A stretch of DNA of 64,000 bases from an uncultured Lachnospiraceae bacterium (GTDB taxonomy: Bacteria > Bacillota > Clostridia > Lachnospirales > Lachnospiraceae): positions 1 to 64,000 of the forward strand of contig CAJUDY010000016.1 of NCBI GenBank assembly GCA_910584945.1, written 5' to 3'. Made by a program: the position numbers and the translations under genes. Each line of letters opens with the position of its first letter. The stretch's first letter is position 1. Shown here piece after piece: positions 43,390-51,876 of the stretch. The notes beneath the pieces are model-generated. The model did not search any database. It saw only the letters and a list, made by a program, of their open reading frames with translations, and was not told where the DNA came from.

Positions 43390-43874
43390 GCGCGCTGCGC
43401 TCCCGCATATACGCGATGCGGTATTCGTCGTGGATTGAACCGTCTTCCTCCACCTGGTCCTCCGCGCCCAGCCCGTTCTCCACGATCATCAGCGGGATCT
43501 GCCAGCGGCCGTAGAACTCATTCAGCAGATAACGCAAGCCTTTGGGATCAATGGTCCATCCCCACTGGCTCTGTTCCAGATAGGAGTTGCCCGGACCCCG
43601 CATCATATTGCCGTTCGCCACCGGCACCGTGGGATCGTCCGTGGCCGTGCTGCTGGAGTAGTAACTGAAGCTGAAGAAATCCACCGCTTCATGACTGGGA
43701 TAGTGATACTCCGGCAGGATGCCGTCGGTCACATGGCGGGCGGGGCGTCGTCTTGATCCCCCCTGTCATCACGTCCGGAACGGAGAGTCCCTTCCCGCCT
43801 TCGTGAACGCCCCCTTCAAACTGATTGGCAGCCGTCGCGCCGCCCCATAAAAAACCATTCGGAAATTGATACAT
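43390..43874 (-). pseudogene. GH1 6-phospho-beta-glucosidase remnant
   Basis: It starts correctly: MYQFPNGFLWGGATAANQFE, then GKGLSVPDVMTGG. After a frameshift it reads TDGILPEYHYPSHEAVDF and jumps straight to FSFSYYSSSTATDDP, GWTIDPKGLRYLLNEFYGR and PLMIVENGLGAEDQVEEDG (nucleophile Glu in VENGLG). The middle 250 or so codons, including the acid/base NEP motif, are missing, with the junction at VDF/FSF where intact family members have similar words. The C-terminus is cut at IAYMRE. It pairs with the broken PTS gene directly upstream. Confidence 0.85.
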
Positions 43875-43899
43875 GACTGATAGTTCCTCCTCATCACTG

Positions 43900-44330
43900 T
43901 TATTTCGACGCCTGAATCACTTTGGTGCCAGACTCCACCGTACCCTCTGCGGTCCGCACAATCGATGCGTAATCGTCGGGATTCTGCACGATCACCACTG
44001 CCACGTCCGGATGGCCCGCATCCGCGATGGCCTTGCGGTCAAAGGTCATTAAAAGCTGTCCGGCTTTTACCTCGTCTTCTTCTTTTACTTTGATGTCAAA
44101 ACCGGTTCCGCCCATGTCCACAGTATCCACGCCCACATGGATCAGAAGCTCCATGCCGTCCGCGCTGACAAGACCGATGGCGTGACCTGTATCCGCCGCC
44201 TGTACGACCTTTCCGTCAAAGGATGCCATCCGCCTTCTGGGTGTCTTTCAGGGTAAAGCGAAGTCTCGTCTGGCAGTGCCGCGCCGCAGCCCGAGGCCGC
44301 CGACACGATCCCTGAAATGTTCCGGAGCAT
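43900..44330 (-). pseudogene. Beta-glucoside PTS (BglF-type) remnant: EIIB start joined to EIIA end
   Basis: Near 44240-44290 the minus strand reads HCQTRLRFTLKDTQKADGIL, the EIIB cysteine motif. It is then joined out of frame to FDGKVVQAADTGHAIGLVSA and ELLIHVGVDTVDMGGTGFD, the EIIA-glucose-type domain with its phospho-histidine in LIHVG. The whole EIIC membrane domain is gone. An ATG at 44229 could still yield a 109-residue EIIA fragment. Lies 25 bases upstream of the GH1 remnant and divergent from the RpiR gene: a decayed bgl operon. Confidence 0.8.
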
Positions 44331-44381
44331 TTCTTTGATAGTGATATTATAACAATTTCGTATTCCCGTTTCTACCGGCCC

Positions 44382-44476
44382 TGTTTCGGCCTGTTTCACA
44401 AAACGGCGCTCCTTCTTGGTATTTCGCAAAATATTTGTTTCAGTTTGTTTCAATTCTTGTTATAATCATGGAAACA
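44382..44476 (+). promoter_or_regulatory. Array of TGTTTC direct repeats with -10 box upstream of rpiR-type gene
   Basis: TGTTTC occurs at 44382, 44392, 44436 and 44446; within each pair the spacing is exactly 10 bases. The inverted word GAAACA lies at 44471-44476. TATAAT is at 44461-44466, 42 bases ahead of the RpiR start. The array fits a binding region for the RpiR regulator in the divergent gap. Confidence 0.55.
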
Positions 44477-44507
44477 GTGGAGATTTGCCACAGAGGAGGG
44501 GAGCGTT

Positions 44508-45401
44508 ATGACCTTATTTCAGCGTGTGGAAGAGCTGACCGTGACCAGCCAGAACAGTTCCAAAAAGTCCATCGGGGAATTTGTTATGAGAAAGAAGAAC
44601 CATGTAAGTGAATATACGACGCAGCAGATCGCGGACGAGACCTATACTTCCAAAGCGGCTCTTGTCCGCTTCGCCAAAGCGCTGGGATACCGGGGATGGA
44701 AAGAATTTGCAGGAGCATTTGCGGCAGAGCAGCATTATCAGGAAAGCCATTATTCTGACATCGACCCGAATTTCCCCTTTACCGGAGACGACACGATTCC
44801 CGACATCATTCAGAAAATGTCCAGCCTGCAGGTGGAAAGCATCCTGGATACAGCAGATCTTTTAAATCCCCGCACCATAAAAAAAGCGGCGGATCTGCTG
44901 GTAAGCTCCAGACGAACCGCCCTCTTTGGCCTGAGCCCGAATCTTCTGCTGGGACAGCTGTTTTACCGCCGCATGATGACCATCAATAAGCCAGTGGAAA
45001 TTCCGCTGCTGAACGATTCCGGACTTCTTGCCTCTTCTCTGACCAGCGAGGACTGCGCCATCCTGATCTCTTACTCCGGCAACACCAGGACCCGCGAACC
45101 GGTGAGCCTGCTGCCCATCCTGGAGTCCCGGAAGGTGCCCGTCATCGCCGTCACCAGCGTGGGGAATAATAAACTGCGCATGCACGCCCACTATACCTTC
45201 TCCATCTCTTCCCGGGAAAAGCTGTACAGCAAGATCTCCACCTTTGCCACGGAAAAATCCATTGAATTCATACTGGACGTGCTGTTTTCCGTGTGCTTTT
45301 CCCTTTCCTATCAGGAAAACCTGAACACAAAGATCAACAACGGAAAGGCCCTGGAGGGCGCACGGATCGCGACGAATCACGATCTTGTGGAGGAAGTTTA
45401 G
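44508..45401 (+). CDS. RpiR/MurR-family transcriptional regulator
   Basis: 297 residues. N-terminal helix-turn-helix (about 15-75, YTTQQIADETYTSKAALVRF) is followed by a SIS sugar-phosphate isomerase-like domain (about 110-260) with ALFGLSPNLLLGQLFYRRMM, AILISYSGNTRTREPV and VPVIAVTSVGNNKLR. Regulators of this type sense phosphosugars. It is transcribed away from the broken beta-glucoside PTS/GH1 genes and was most likely their regulator, so it may now be an orphan. Its stop overlaps that of treR by four bases (convergent). Confidence 0.9.
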   Translation: MTLFQRVEELTVTSQNSSKKSIGEFVMRKKNHVSEYTTQQIADETYTSKAALVRFAKALGYRGWKEFAGAFAAEQHYQESHYSDIDPNFPFTGDDTIPDIIQKMSSLQVESILDTADLLNPRTIKKAADLLVSSRRTALFGLSPNLLLGQLFYRRMMTINKPVEIPLLNDSGLLASSLTSEDCAILISYSGNTRTREPVSLLPILESRKVPVIAVTSVGNNKLRMHAHYTFSISSREKLYSKISTFATEKSIEFILDVLFSVCFSLSYQENLNTKINNGKALEGARIATNHDLVEEV

Positions 45402-46129
45402 ATGCTTTTCCTAACCGCATTGTCATAAAACCGAAAATAATCCGGCCGGTGGCGGGACTGGGTATACTCAAACATCACGCCGTCGCTGTTGTAGGTCTGG
45501 CTGCTGACCACCGCCATGCAGTTGTAATCTCCTGCGTTCATCTCCAGGTATTTTTCATCAATCTGCGTCATCTTTTCGACGGTCATGACTCGTTTGCTGT
45601 TCACAATCGTCATGTGCAGCGTCTGTTCCAAATACTCATAAATCGAATTCCCCGCAATCTCTTCTGTAAGTCCGGGGACCGCCTCCTTCAGAAAATAATT
45701 GTGATTCAGAATCAGCGGCTTGCCATCCAGATAATGGACCCGCTGGATATAGTAAATGTCCGCTCCCACAGGAAAACCCGTGCGGCCCGCATGCTTTTGG
45801 TCCACCGCAAATTCGGTAAATAAGACGACTCTGGTCAGCGGACGGTGGCCGTTGCGCTCAGCGGATTCCCGAAAACTTTCGATCTCTCCAATCGTAAAAG
45901 TCGTCTGCGTCACCGGCTGATAGATATTGCGCACCCCTTTTCCCTGCATCGTCTGCACATAACCCTCGGTTACCAGAAGGCCGACCGCCCGGCGAAGGGT
46001 ATTGCGGGAACAGCGATAGGTCTGAATCAGCGTGTTTTCCGAGGGCAGGAGTTCCTGGTACGCGTATACATCCGCTTCGATTTTCTGTTTTAAGTCTTTA
46101 TAAATATTCTCATAGATTGCTTTTGGCAT
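45398..46129 (-). CDS. treR: Trehalose operon repressor, GntR family
   Basis: 243 residues. The GntR winged helix spans residues about 5-70 (YQELLPSENTLIQTYRCSRN, TLRRAVGLLVTEGYV), followed by a UTRA effector domain (about 90-235) with RVHYLDGKPLILNHNYF and the SIYEYLEQTL block. It is divergent from the trehalose PTS and hydrolase genes. The start is set at 46129, where the domain begins; the longer frame would read through the operators. Trehalose-6-phosphate is the usual effector. Three TGTTTAAACA-type palindromes lie upstream. Confidence 0.85.
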   Translation of the reverse strand: MPKAIYENIYKDLKQKIEADVYAYQELLPSENTLIQTYRCSRNTLRRAVGLLVTEGYVQTMQGKGVRNIYQPVTQTTFTIGEIESFRESAERNGHRPLTRVVLFTEFAVDQKHAGRTGFPVGADIYYIQRVHYLDGKPLILNHNYFLKEAVPGLTEEIAGNSIYEYLEQTLHMTIVNSKRVMTVEKMTQIDEKYLEMNAGDYNCMAVVSSQTYNSDGVMFEYTQSRHRPDYFRFYDNAVRKSI

Positions 46130-46195
46130 GTCTTTTGACCTCTTGTTTTCTTTTATGAGAACATTATAGGAAGAGAAAATCCAAAAGTCAACATC

Positions 46196-46275
46196 TTGTT
46201 TAAACAAATTCCAAAAAGGTATTGACATGTTTAAACAAGTATGATATAACAGGATCAAAGAAACATGTTTAAACA
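46196..46275 (+). promoter_or_regulatory. treP promoter with three TreR-type operators
   Basis: Palindromes: TTGTTTAAACAA at 46196-46207, and TGTTTAAACA at 46228-46237 and 46266-46275. The promoter is TTGACA (46222-46227), 17 bases, TATAAC (46245-46250). Operator 2 fills the spacer and operator 3 lies just downstream of the start, so binding would block initiation. The site nearest treR could mediate autoregulation. Confidence 0.88.
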
Positions 46276-46339
46276 AGTTTTAAGAAGCATAAAACAGCAT
46301 CCGGGCGGATGCGGAACTTTCATCAGGAGGATTAAAGAG

Positions 46340-48322
46340 ATGGGTAAATACGCAGAAGACGCAAAACAGCTGCTGCGCCTGGTAGGCGGAAAAGAAAACA
46401 TCGCGGCAGTCTCGCACTGTATGACGAGGATGCGCTTTGCTCTGGTGGACCCGGGGAAAGCGGATGTGGCAGCCATTGAGGCCATGAAAGTGGTAAAGGG
46501 AAGCTTTACCCAGTCGGGGCAGTTCCAGGTGATCATCGGCAATACGGTCTCTGATTTTTACAACGACTTTGTAAAAGAGGCCGGGATCGAGGGCGTGTCC
46601 AAGGACGCGGTCAAGCAGGCGGCGAAGAAAAATCAGAACGTCCTGCAGCGCATCGTCACCGCGCTGGCGGAGATCTTCGCGCCGCTGATTCCTGCCATCA
46701 TCACCGGCGGTCTGATTCTCGGTTTTCGGAACTGTATTGACAGTCTGTATTTATTTGAGAACGGAACGAAGACGCTATGTGACATCAGCCAGTTCTGGGC
46801 AGGTCTCGACAGCTTTCTGTGGCTGATCGGAGAGGCGGTCTTCCATATGCTGCCAGTGGGCATCTGCTGGTCTGTGACAAAGAAGATGGGCACCACACAG
46901 ATGCTGGGCATTGTCCTTGGTCTGACGCTGGTATCCGGACAGCTTCTGAACGCATACGCCGTGGCCGGAACCGCGGCGGCAGATATTCCAAAGTGGAATT
47001 TCGGCGGCTTTCAGGTCAATATGATCGGTTATCAGGGACAGGTGATTCCCGCGATCCTGGCGGCATTTACGTTGGTGTATCTGGAAAAATTCTTCCGAAA
47101 GATCACGCCCCAGGTCATCTCCATGATTGTGGTACCGTTCCTAAGCCTGCTTTTGTCCGTCATCGCGGCCCATTTTGTGTTGGGACCCATCGGCTGGAAG
47201 ATCGGCGCGGTTGTCTCCGCAATGGTATTTGCCGGAATCACCGGACCCTTCAAGGTCGTATTCGGCGCGGTATTTGGCGCAGTCTATGCTCCGCTGGTCA
47301 TCACCGGACTTCATCACATGTCCAACGCCATTGACTTACAGCTGATCGCGGACTACGGCGGGACCATGCTGTGGCCGATGATCGCCCTGTCCAATATCGC
47401 CCAGGGCTCGGCCGTGCTCGGCATGATCTGGCTCCAGAGAAAAGATCCGGAAGCCCAGGAAGTCAATATCCCGGCATGCATCTCCTGTTACCTCGGTGTG
47501 ACCGAACCGGCGATCTTCGGCGTAAACTTAAAAAGAGGATTCCCCTTCATCTGCGGAATGATCGGCTCCGGTATCGCCGCCATCGTCTGCGTAGCCACCA
47601 GGACCACGGCAAACGCCATCGGCGTCGGCGGTCTTCCCGGTATCTTGTCCATCCAGCCGCCGTTCATGGTTTCCTTTGCGATCTGCTCCCTGATCGCGCT
47701 GGCGGTTCCCTTCTGCCTGACCGCGGTCGTCGGAAAGAAGCGCCTGCAGGCAGACCAGACACATGACACCGCAGATCTGACAGAGATTGCCGCCGGAGCG
47801 GGCTCAAGCGCATCGGCAGGCATTACAGCGTCTGTGATACGGGATCAGGAAGCTAAGAAAACGGCTCCCGGAACGCTGACCGCATTTTTATCCGGAAAAG
47901 CCATCCCGCTGAAGGAAGTGGGCGACGGCGTCTTCTCCGAAGGCATCATGGGCGACGGCCTGGCTATCATCCCGGAAAATGAGACACTGTACGCACCGGC
48001 AGACGCGGAAGTCACCGTCATGATGCCGGACTCCCGCCATGCCTGCGGACTGAAGCTTCGTAACGGTATGGAAATCCTGCTGCATATCGGCATCGACACC
48101 GTAGATATGAACGGGGACGGCTTTGCATATCTGGTGAAGGAAGGCCAGAAGGTCAAAGCAGGAACGCCGCTGATCCGGTTTGACCGGGCCAAAATCCGGG
48201 CGGCGGGCCATCCGGACGTCACTGTATGCATCATCACCGACGAAGGAAACGCACAGAATATTCAGTTCCATACGGGAATGCAGGTAAAAGAGAACGAGAC
48301 GACTGTGGCAGATTTCGCATAA
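46340..48322 (+). CDS. treP: Trehalose-specific PTS transporter EIIBCA
   Basis: 660 residues from the ATG at 46340, with AGGAGG nine bases upstream. Domain order: EIIB (1-90, phospho-Cys27 in SHCMTRMRF), EIIC (about 105-460, ten membrane helices, with GLHHMSNAIDLQLIADYGGT and YLGVTEPAIFGVNLKRGFPF), then EIIA glucose-type (about 515-660, phospho-His in LLHIGIDTVDMNGDGF). It imports trehalose as trehalose-6-phosphate. Having the EIIA domain attached makes it independent of a separate Crr. It is followed 12 bases later by the phosphotrehalase gene. Confidence 0.93.
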   Translation: MGKYAEDAKQLLRLVGGKENIAAVSHCMTRMRFALVDPGKADVAAIEAMKVVKGSFTQSGQFQVIIGNTVSDFYNDFVKEAGIEGVSKDAVKQAAKKNQNVLQRIVTALAEIFAPLIPAIITGGLILGFRNCIDSLYLFENGTKTLCDISQFWAGLDSFLWLIGEAVFHMLPVGICWSVTKKMGTTQMLGIVLGLTLVSGQLLNAYAVAGTAAADIPKWNFGGFQVNMIGYQGQVIPAILAAFTLVYLEKFFRKITPQVISMIVVPFLSLLLSVIAAHFVLGPIGWKIGAVVSAMVFAGITGPFKVVFGAVFGAVYAPLVITGLHHMSNAIDLQLIADYGGTMLWPMIALSNIAQGSAVLGMIWLQRKDPEAQEVNIPACISCYLGVTEPAIFGVNLKRGFPFICGMIGSGIAAIVCVATRTTANAIGVGGLPGILSIQPPFMVSFAICSLIALAVPFCLTAVVGKKRLQADQTHDTADLTEIAAGAGSSASAGITASVIRDQEAKKTAPGTLTAFLSGKAIPLKEVGDGVFSEGIMGDGLAIIPENETLYAPADAEVTVMMPDSRHACGLKLRNGMEILLHIGIDTVDMNGDGFAYLVKEGQKVKAGTPLIRFDRAKIRAAGHPDVTVCIITDEGNAQNIQFHTGMQVKENETTVADFA

Positions 48323-48334
48323 AGGAGAGACAGC

Positions 48335-49999
48335 ATGGCATATTTCAGTGATAAAGTCGTATATCAGATCTACCCGAAATCTTTTCGGGACACCAACGGG
48401 GATGGTTTTGGAGACCTCCCCGGGGTAATCGAAAAATTAGATTATCTTCAGGAATTAGGAGTAGATTATCTATGGCTGACCCCGTTTTTCCCCTCTCCCC
48501 AGAGGGATAACGGATACGACGTGGCAGATTACCGGGAAGTCAATCCGCTCTTTGGAACGATGGCCGACCTGGAGGAACTGATTCGTCAGAGCGGCGAACG
48601 GGGTATGGGGATCATGCTGGATATGGTATTTAACCATACGTCCACCCAGCACGAGTGGTTCCAGAGAGCACTGGCCGGAGAGGAAAAATATCAGAACTAC
48701 TACATTTTCAAGGAAGGCGTGCCGGACCGCGCCCCCACCAACTGGCAGTCCAAATTCGGCGGCCCCGCCTGGGAATATGTCCCCAAGCTGAAAAAATGGT
48801 ACCTCCGGTTATTCGACGTCACCCAGGCGGATCTTAACTGGGATAACCCGGAGGTCCGGGAAGAGTTAAAAGACATCCTCCGTTTCTGGCAAGCAAAAGG
48901 CGTCCGGGGATTCCGTTTTGACGTGATCAATCTGGTCTCCAAGCCGGAGCAGATGGAAGACGACTTCGAGGGGGACGGTCGGAGACTCTACAGCGACGGC
49001 CCGCATATCCATGAATACCTGAAAGAACTGGTGAAAGACGCCGGGATCGAAGACTATGTCACCGTAGGGGAGATGTCCTCCACTTCACTCAAGCACTGTA
49101 TCCGCTATTCCGCTCCGGAGGAAAAAGAGCTTTCCATGTGCTTTCATTTTCACCATCTGAAAGTGGACTATCAGGGCGGAGACAAGTGGTCCCTTATGGC
49201 TCCGGATTATAAAAAGTTAAAAGAGCTTTTTGTGGAATGGCAGACGGGCATGCAGGAAGGAAACGGCTGGAACGCCCTGTTCTGGTGCAACCACGACCAG
49301 CCCCGGATTGTGAGCCGATTGGGCGACGAAGGGACTTACTGGAAAGAGTCGGCGAAGATGCTGGCCGGCATGATTCACCTGATGCGCGGCACTCCCTATA
49401 TCTACCAGGGGGAAGAGATCGGCATGCTGAACGCCCACTATCCCTCCATCAGGCAGTACCGGGATGTGGAGAGTCTCAATTATTACCAGATTCTGCTAGA
49501 CCAGGGGAAGACAGAGGAAGAAGCCCTTAAGACTCTGGCCGCCAGATCCCGGGACAACAGCAGGACCCCCATGCAGTGGGGCGTCGGAAGATCTGTTGGC
49601 TTCTCCGAGGCAGAACCGTGGCTTCCGGTATCCTCCGCATTCCGGCCAGAAATCACCGTGGAAGCCCAGCAAAAAGACGAGGACTCCATCCTGGCTTTTT
49701 ATAAGAGGCTGATTGCCATGAGGAAAAAATACCCTGTGATCGCCGACGGCAGCATTTCTTTTCCGGTGACAGCGTCCGACCAGACGCTGGTATACGAGAG
49801 GGTGCTGGGGGACCAGCACCTCGCAGTACTCTGCAATCTCAGCGGTCAAAGGCAGGACGTAAAGCGCTCCAAAACATGGCGCGGTTTCCGGGTTCTACTT
49901 GGCAACTATAACGACCGGGAAGTCTCCCCGGAAGAAGAATGTTATACGATGGACCCCTATGAATTCCTGGTTTTGGGAGATGTAAAAGATGAAGATTGA
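48335..49999 (+). CDS. treA: Alpha,alpha-phosphotrehalase (trehalose-6-phosphate hydrolase), GH13
   Basis: 554 residues. A GH13 barrel with the catalytic triad Asp196 (GFRFDVINLV), Glu246 (VGEMSS) and Asp321 (WCNHDQPR). The start YQIYPKSFRDTNGDGFGDL is typical of the oligo-1,6-glucosidase/trehalose-6-phosphate hydrolase group. It splits trehalose-6-phosphate to glucose and glucose-6-phosphate. Operon with treP under TreR operators. Its C-terminus, ending VLGDVKDED, is intact; a gene fragment on the other strand begins just after it. Confidence 0.93.
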   Translation: MAYFSDKVVYQIYPKSFRDTNGDGFGDLPGVIEKLDYLQELGVDYLWLTPFFPSPQRDNGYDVADYREVNPLFGTMADLEELIRQSGERGMGIMLDMVFNHTSTQHEWFQRALAGEEKYQNYYIFKEGVPDRAPTNWQSKFGGPAWEYVPKLKKWYLRLFDVTQADLNWDNPEVREELKDILRFWQAKGVRGFRFDVINLVSKPEQMEDDFEGDGRRLYSDGPHIHEYLKELVKDAGIEDYVTVGEMSSTSLKHCIRYSAPEEKELSMCFHFHHLKVDYQGGDKWSLMAPDYKKLKELFVEWQTGMQEGNGWNALFWCNHDQPRIVSRLGDEGTYWKESAKMLAGMIHLMRGTPYIYQGEEIGMLNAHYPSIRQYRDVESLNYYQILLDQGKTEEEALKTLAARSRDNSRTPMQWGVGRSVGFSEAEPWLPVSSAFRPEITVEAQQKDEDSILAFYKRLIAMRKKYPVIADGSISFPVTASDQTLVYERVLGDQHLAVLCNLSGQRQDVKRSKTWRGFRVLLGNYNDREVSPEEECYTMDPYEFLVLGDVKDED

Positions 50000-50004
50000 A
50001 AGGT

Positions 50005-50154
50005 ATCCCGCCGGTCATGCATCAGATATTTGCTGCGAAGCATGCCAAGAAAATCGAGAAAACTCTTGTGTCCCTCTGCCTGATCTACTTCGTCGATCAT
50101 GAGCACCACCGGCCTGTCCGCCGTCTGACACATAAAGGAAACCATTCTTGACAC
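50005..50154 (-). pseudogene. AAA-like ATPase remnant (Walker B region)
   Basis: The minus strand reads MVSFMCQTADRPVVLMIDEV, then SFLDFLGMLRSKYLMHDRRD and TFQS. This is the Walker B segment (VLMIDEVD) and the following helix of an AAA-like ATPase of the same broad type as the remnants at 9751 and 37252. About 50 codons remain. Confidence 0.6.
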
Positions 50155-50205
50155 TGTGCGAAAATCGGATTCCTTTCCGTCTGTTGCGTTCCGCCACTGT
50201 ATTCA

Positions 50206-50428
50206 CATTTTTTGTGTAGATATGCTGTCTGTGAACACGGACTATACCATGCAGGAGATTGCACAGATGGTAGGATATTCCAATAATAATTATTGGGGGA
50301 AGGTGTTTAAAGCCTCCAAAGAAATCACCCCGGATAAATTCAAGAAGCAGTCCAGCCAGCATGATTTTGTGCGGGCAGTCTATGAACCCCCACGGCATAT
50401 ATGGTACTTACAATTTCACGATGCATGA
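50206..50428 (+). pseudogene. AraC-family regulator, C-terminal helix-turn-helix remnant
   Basis: Reads MLSVNTDYTMQEIAQMVGYS, NNNYWGKVFKASKEITPDKF, the second helix-turn-helix of an AraC/XylS domain, followed by non-homologous tail residues. The sensory part and the first helix-turn-helix are missing. It meets the AAA remnant (other strand) near 50155. Confidence 0.65.
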
Positions 50429-50521
50429 GATAGACTATTATACTGTTGGTTGATAGCTGCTACTCTTGAAAATTCTTTCTCCCTTTAGTATAATAAATCC
50501 AGCAGAAAACGCAATAAAATT

Positions 50522-51784
50522 ATGAAAGGATTTATTTATCTTCCGACCATGAAAAAAAATTCTCTTTTTCTTATTCTGGCAGTGGGCGTCCTGTCTTTGT
50601 GCGGCGGATGTAAAAAGCAGGAACCGCTTCCTGCCGACTCTGATTCATCCGAATCCGTGATCCCTTTAACCGTATGGAGTGGAGAAGAGGACGAAGCGCT
50701 TCTGAAGGAGATCTGTTCCTCTTTCCAGTCCCACTATGCCGGCCAGGTCTCTTTTCAGATTACGTTTCAGCCCCAGAGCGAATCCGGGTGCAAGGATGCT
50801 CTGCTGGCAGATCTGGAGGGCGGCGCGGACGTATTTACCTTTGCGGACGATCAGCTGGCGGCGCTTGCTGCCGCGGGCGCGCTGGATCCCCTGGAAAACC
50901 CGGAAGAGATCCGCGCTTCCAATCTGCCCGCCTCGGTGGAAGCCGCCTCTGTAGGCGATACGCTCTACGCATTTCCGCTGACCGCAGATAATGGATACTT
51001 TCTATATTATAACAAGGCTTATTTTTCGGAAGACGACATACAGAGCATGAACCGAATGACAGAAATTGCCGCGGAACAGGAGCGGCTTTTAACCATGGAC
51101 TGGTCCTCCGCCTGGTATGTGTATTCCTTTTTCGGCAATACCGGTCTGGAAGTGGGCCTGAATGAAGACGGCCTGACCAATTACTGTACCTGGAACAGCA
51201 CGGAAGGTCCGATCCACGGCGTCGATGTGGCACAGGCCATGCTGGACATCGCCGCCAGTCCCGGCTTTGCCAGCCGCACCGATACGGAATTTCTGGCCGG
51301 CGTGCAGGATGGGTCCGTAATCGCCGGAGTCAGCGGCGTCTGGAACAGCGTTGCGATCGAAGATGCCTGGGGTGAAAATACCGGAGCGGCAAAGCTGCCC
51401 TTCTATACCTGCAAAGACCAGCAAGTGCAGATGGCTTCCTTTTCCGGCTGCAAGCTGGTTGGCGTCAACGCCTATTCCCCGCAGAAGGAATGGGCGCTGA
51501 AGCTGGCTGAATGGATCAGCAATGAAAGCAGTCAGACCCTGCGTTTTGAACAACGGGGACAGGGACCGTCCAATATCCGGGCGGCAGATTCTGCCGCAGT
51601 TTTGGAGTCCCCCGCCATTGCCGCGCTGCTGGCGCAGTCGGAATTCTCCCAGCTCCAGCGGGTCGGGGGCAAATTCTGGGACCCTGTCTCTGCCTTTGCA
51701 CTGAATATGGCCGAAGGGAATCCTTCCGGCGCATCGCTTCAGGAACAGCTTGACCGGCTGGTGGAGGAGGTAACCGCGCGTTAA
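50522..51784 (+). CDS. Extracellular solute-binding lipoprotein, sugar type (family 1), orphan
   Basis: 420 residues, or 411 from the second ATG at 50549, which gives a cleaner signal peptide (MKKNSLFLILAVGVLSLCGG). The lipidated Cys follows in LCGGCKK. The mature protein has the MalE-like two-lobe layout: VWSGEEDEALLKEICSSF, GGADVFTFADDQLAALAAAG, LYAFPLTADNGYFLYYNKAY, KEWALKLAEWISNESSQ. It probably binds a sugar or oligosaccharide outside the membrane. No permease or ATPase accompanies it; the next gene is a chemoreceptor. It may serve a multi-substrate transporter elsewhere or present ligand to the receptor. Confidence 0.8.
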   Translation: MKGFIYLPTMKKNSLFLILAVGVLSLCGGCKKQEPLPADSDSSESVIPLTVWSGEEDEALLKEICSSFQSHYAGQVSFQITFQPQSESGCKDALLADLEGGADVFTFADDQLAALAAAGALDPLENPEEIRASNLPASVEAASVGDTLYAFPLTADNGYFLYYNKAYFSEDDIQSMNRMTEIAAEQERLLTMDWSSAWYVYSFFGNTGLEVGLNEDGLTNYCTWNSTEGPIHGVDVAQAMLDIAASPGFASRTDTEFLAGVQDGSVIAGVSGVWNSVAIEDAWGENTGAAKLPFYTCKDQQVQMASFSGCKLVGVNAYSPQKEWALKLAEWISNESSQTLRFEQRGQGPSNIRAADSAAVLESPAIAALLAQSEFSQLQRVGGKFWDPVSAFALNMAEGNPSGASLQEQLDRLVEEVTAR

Positions 51785-51876
51785 ATGATACTGGCCGTCA
51801 ATACAATATGCCGGCAGTGCAGAACCCGGGGATCATGGTTCCCGGCCCGATGAAAACAAAATCTGGAGGAGATCCT

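Noticed and set aside
44142..44453. A 103-codon minus-strand ORF upstream of the EIIA fragment
   Set aside because: It reads the EIIB remnant in the wrong frame; the HCQTRLRF motif in another frame shows it is part of the broken PTS gene.
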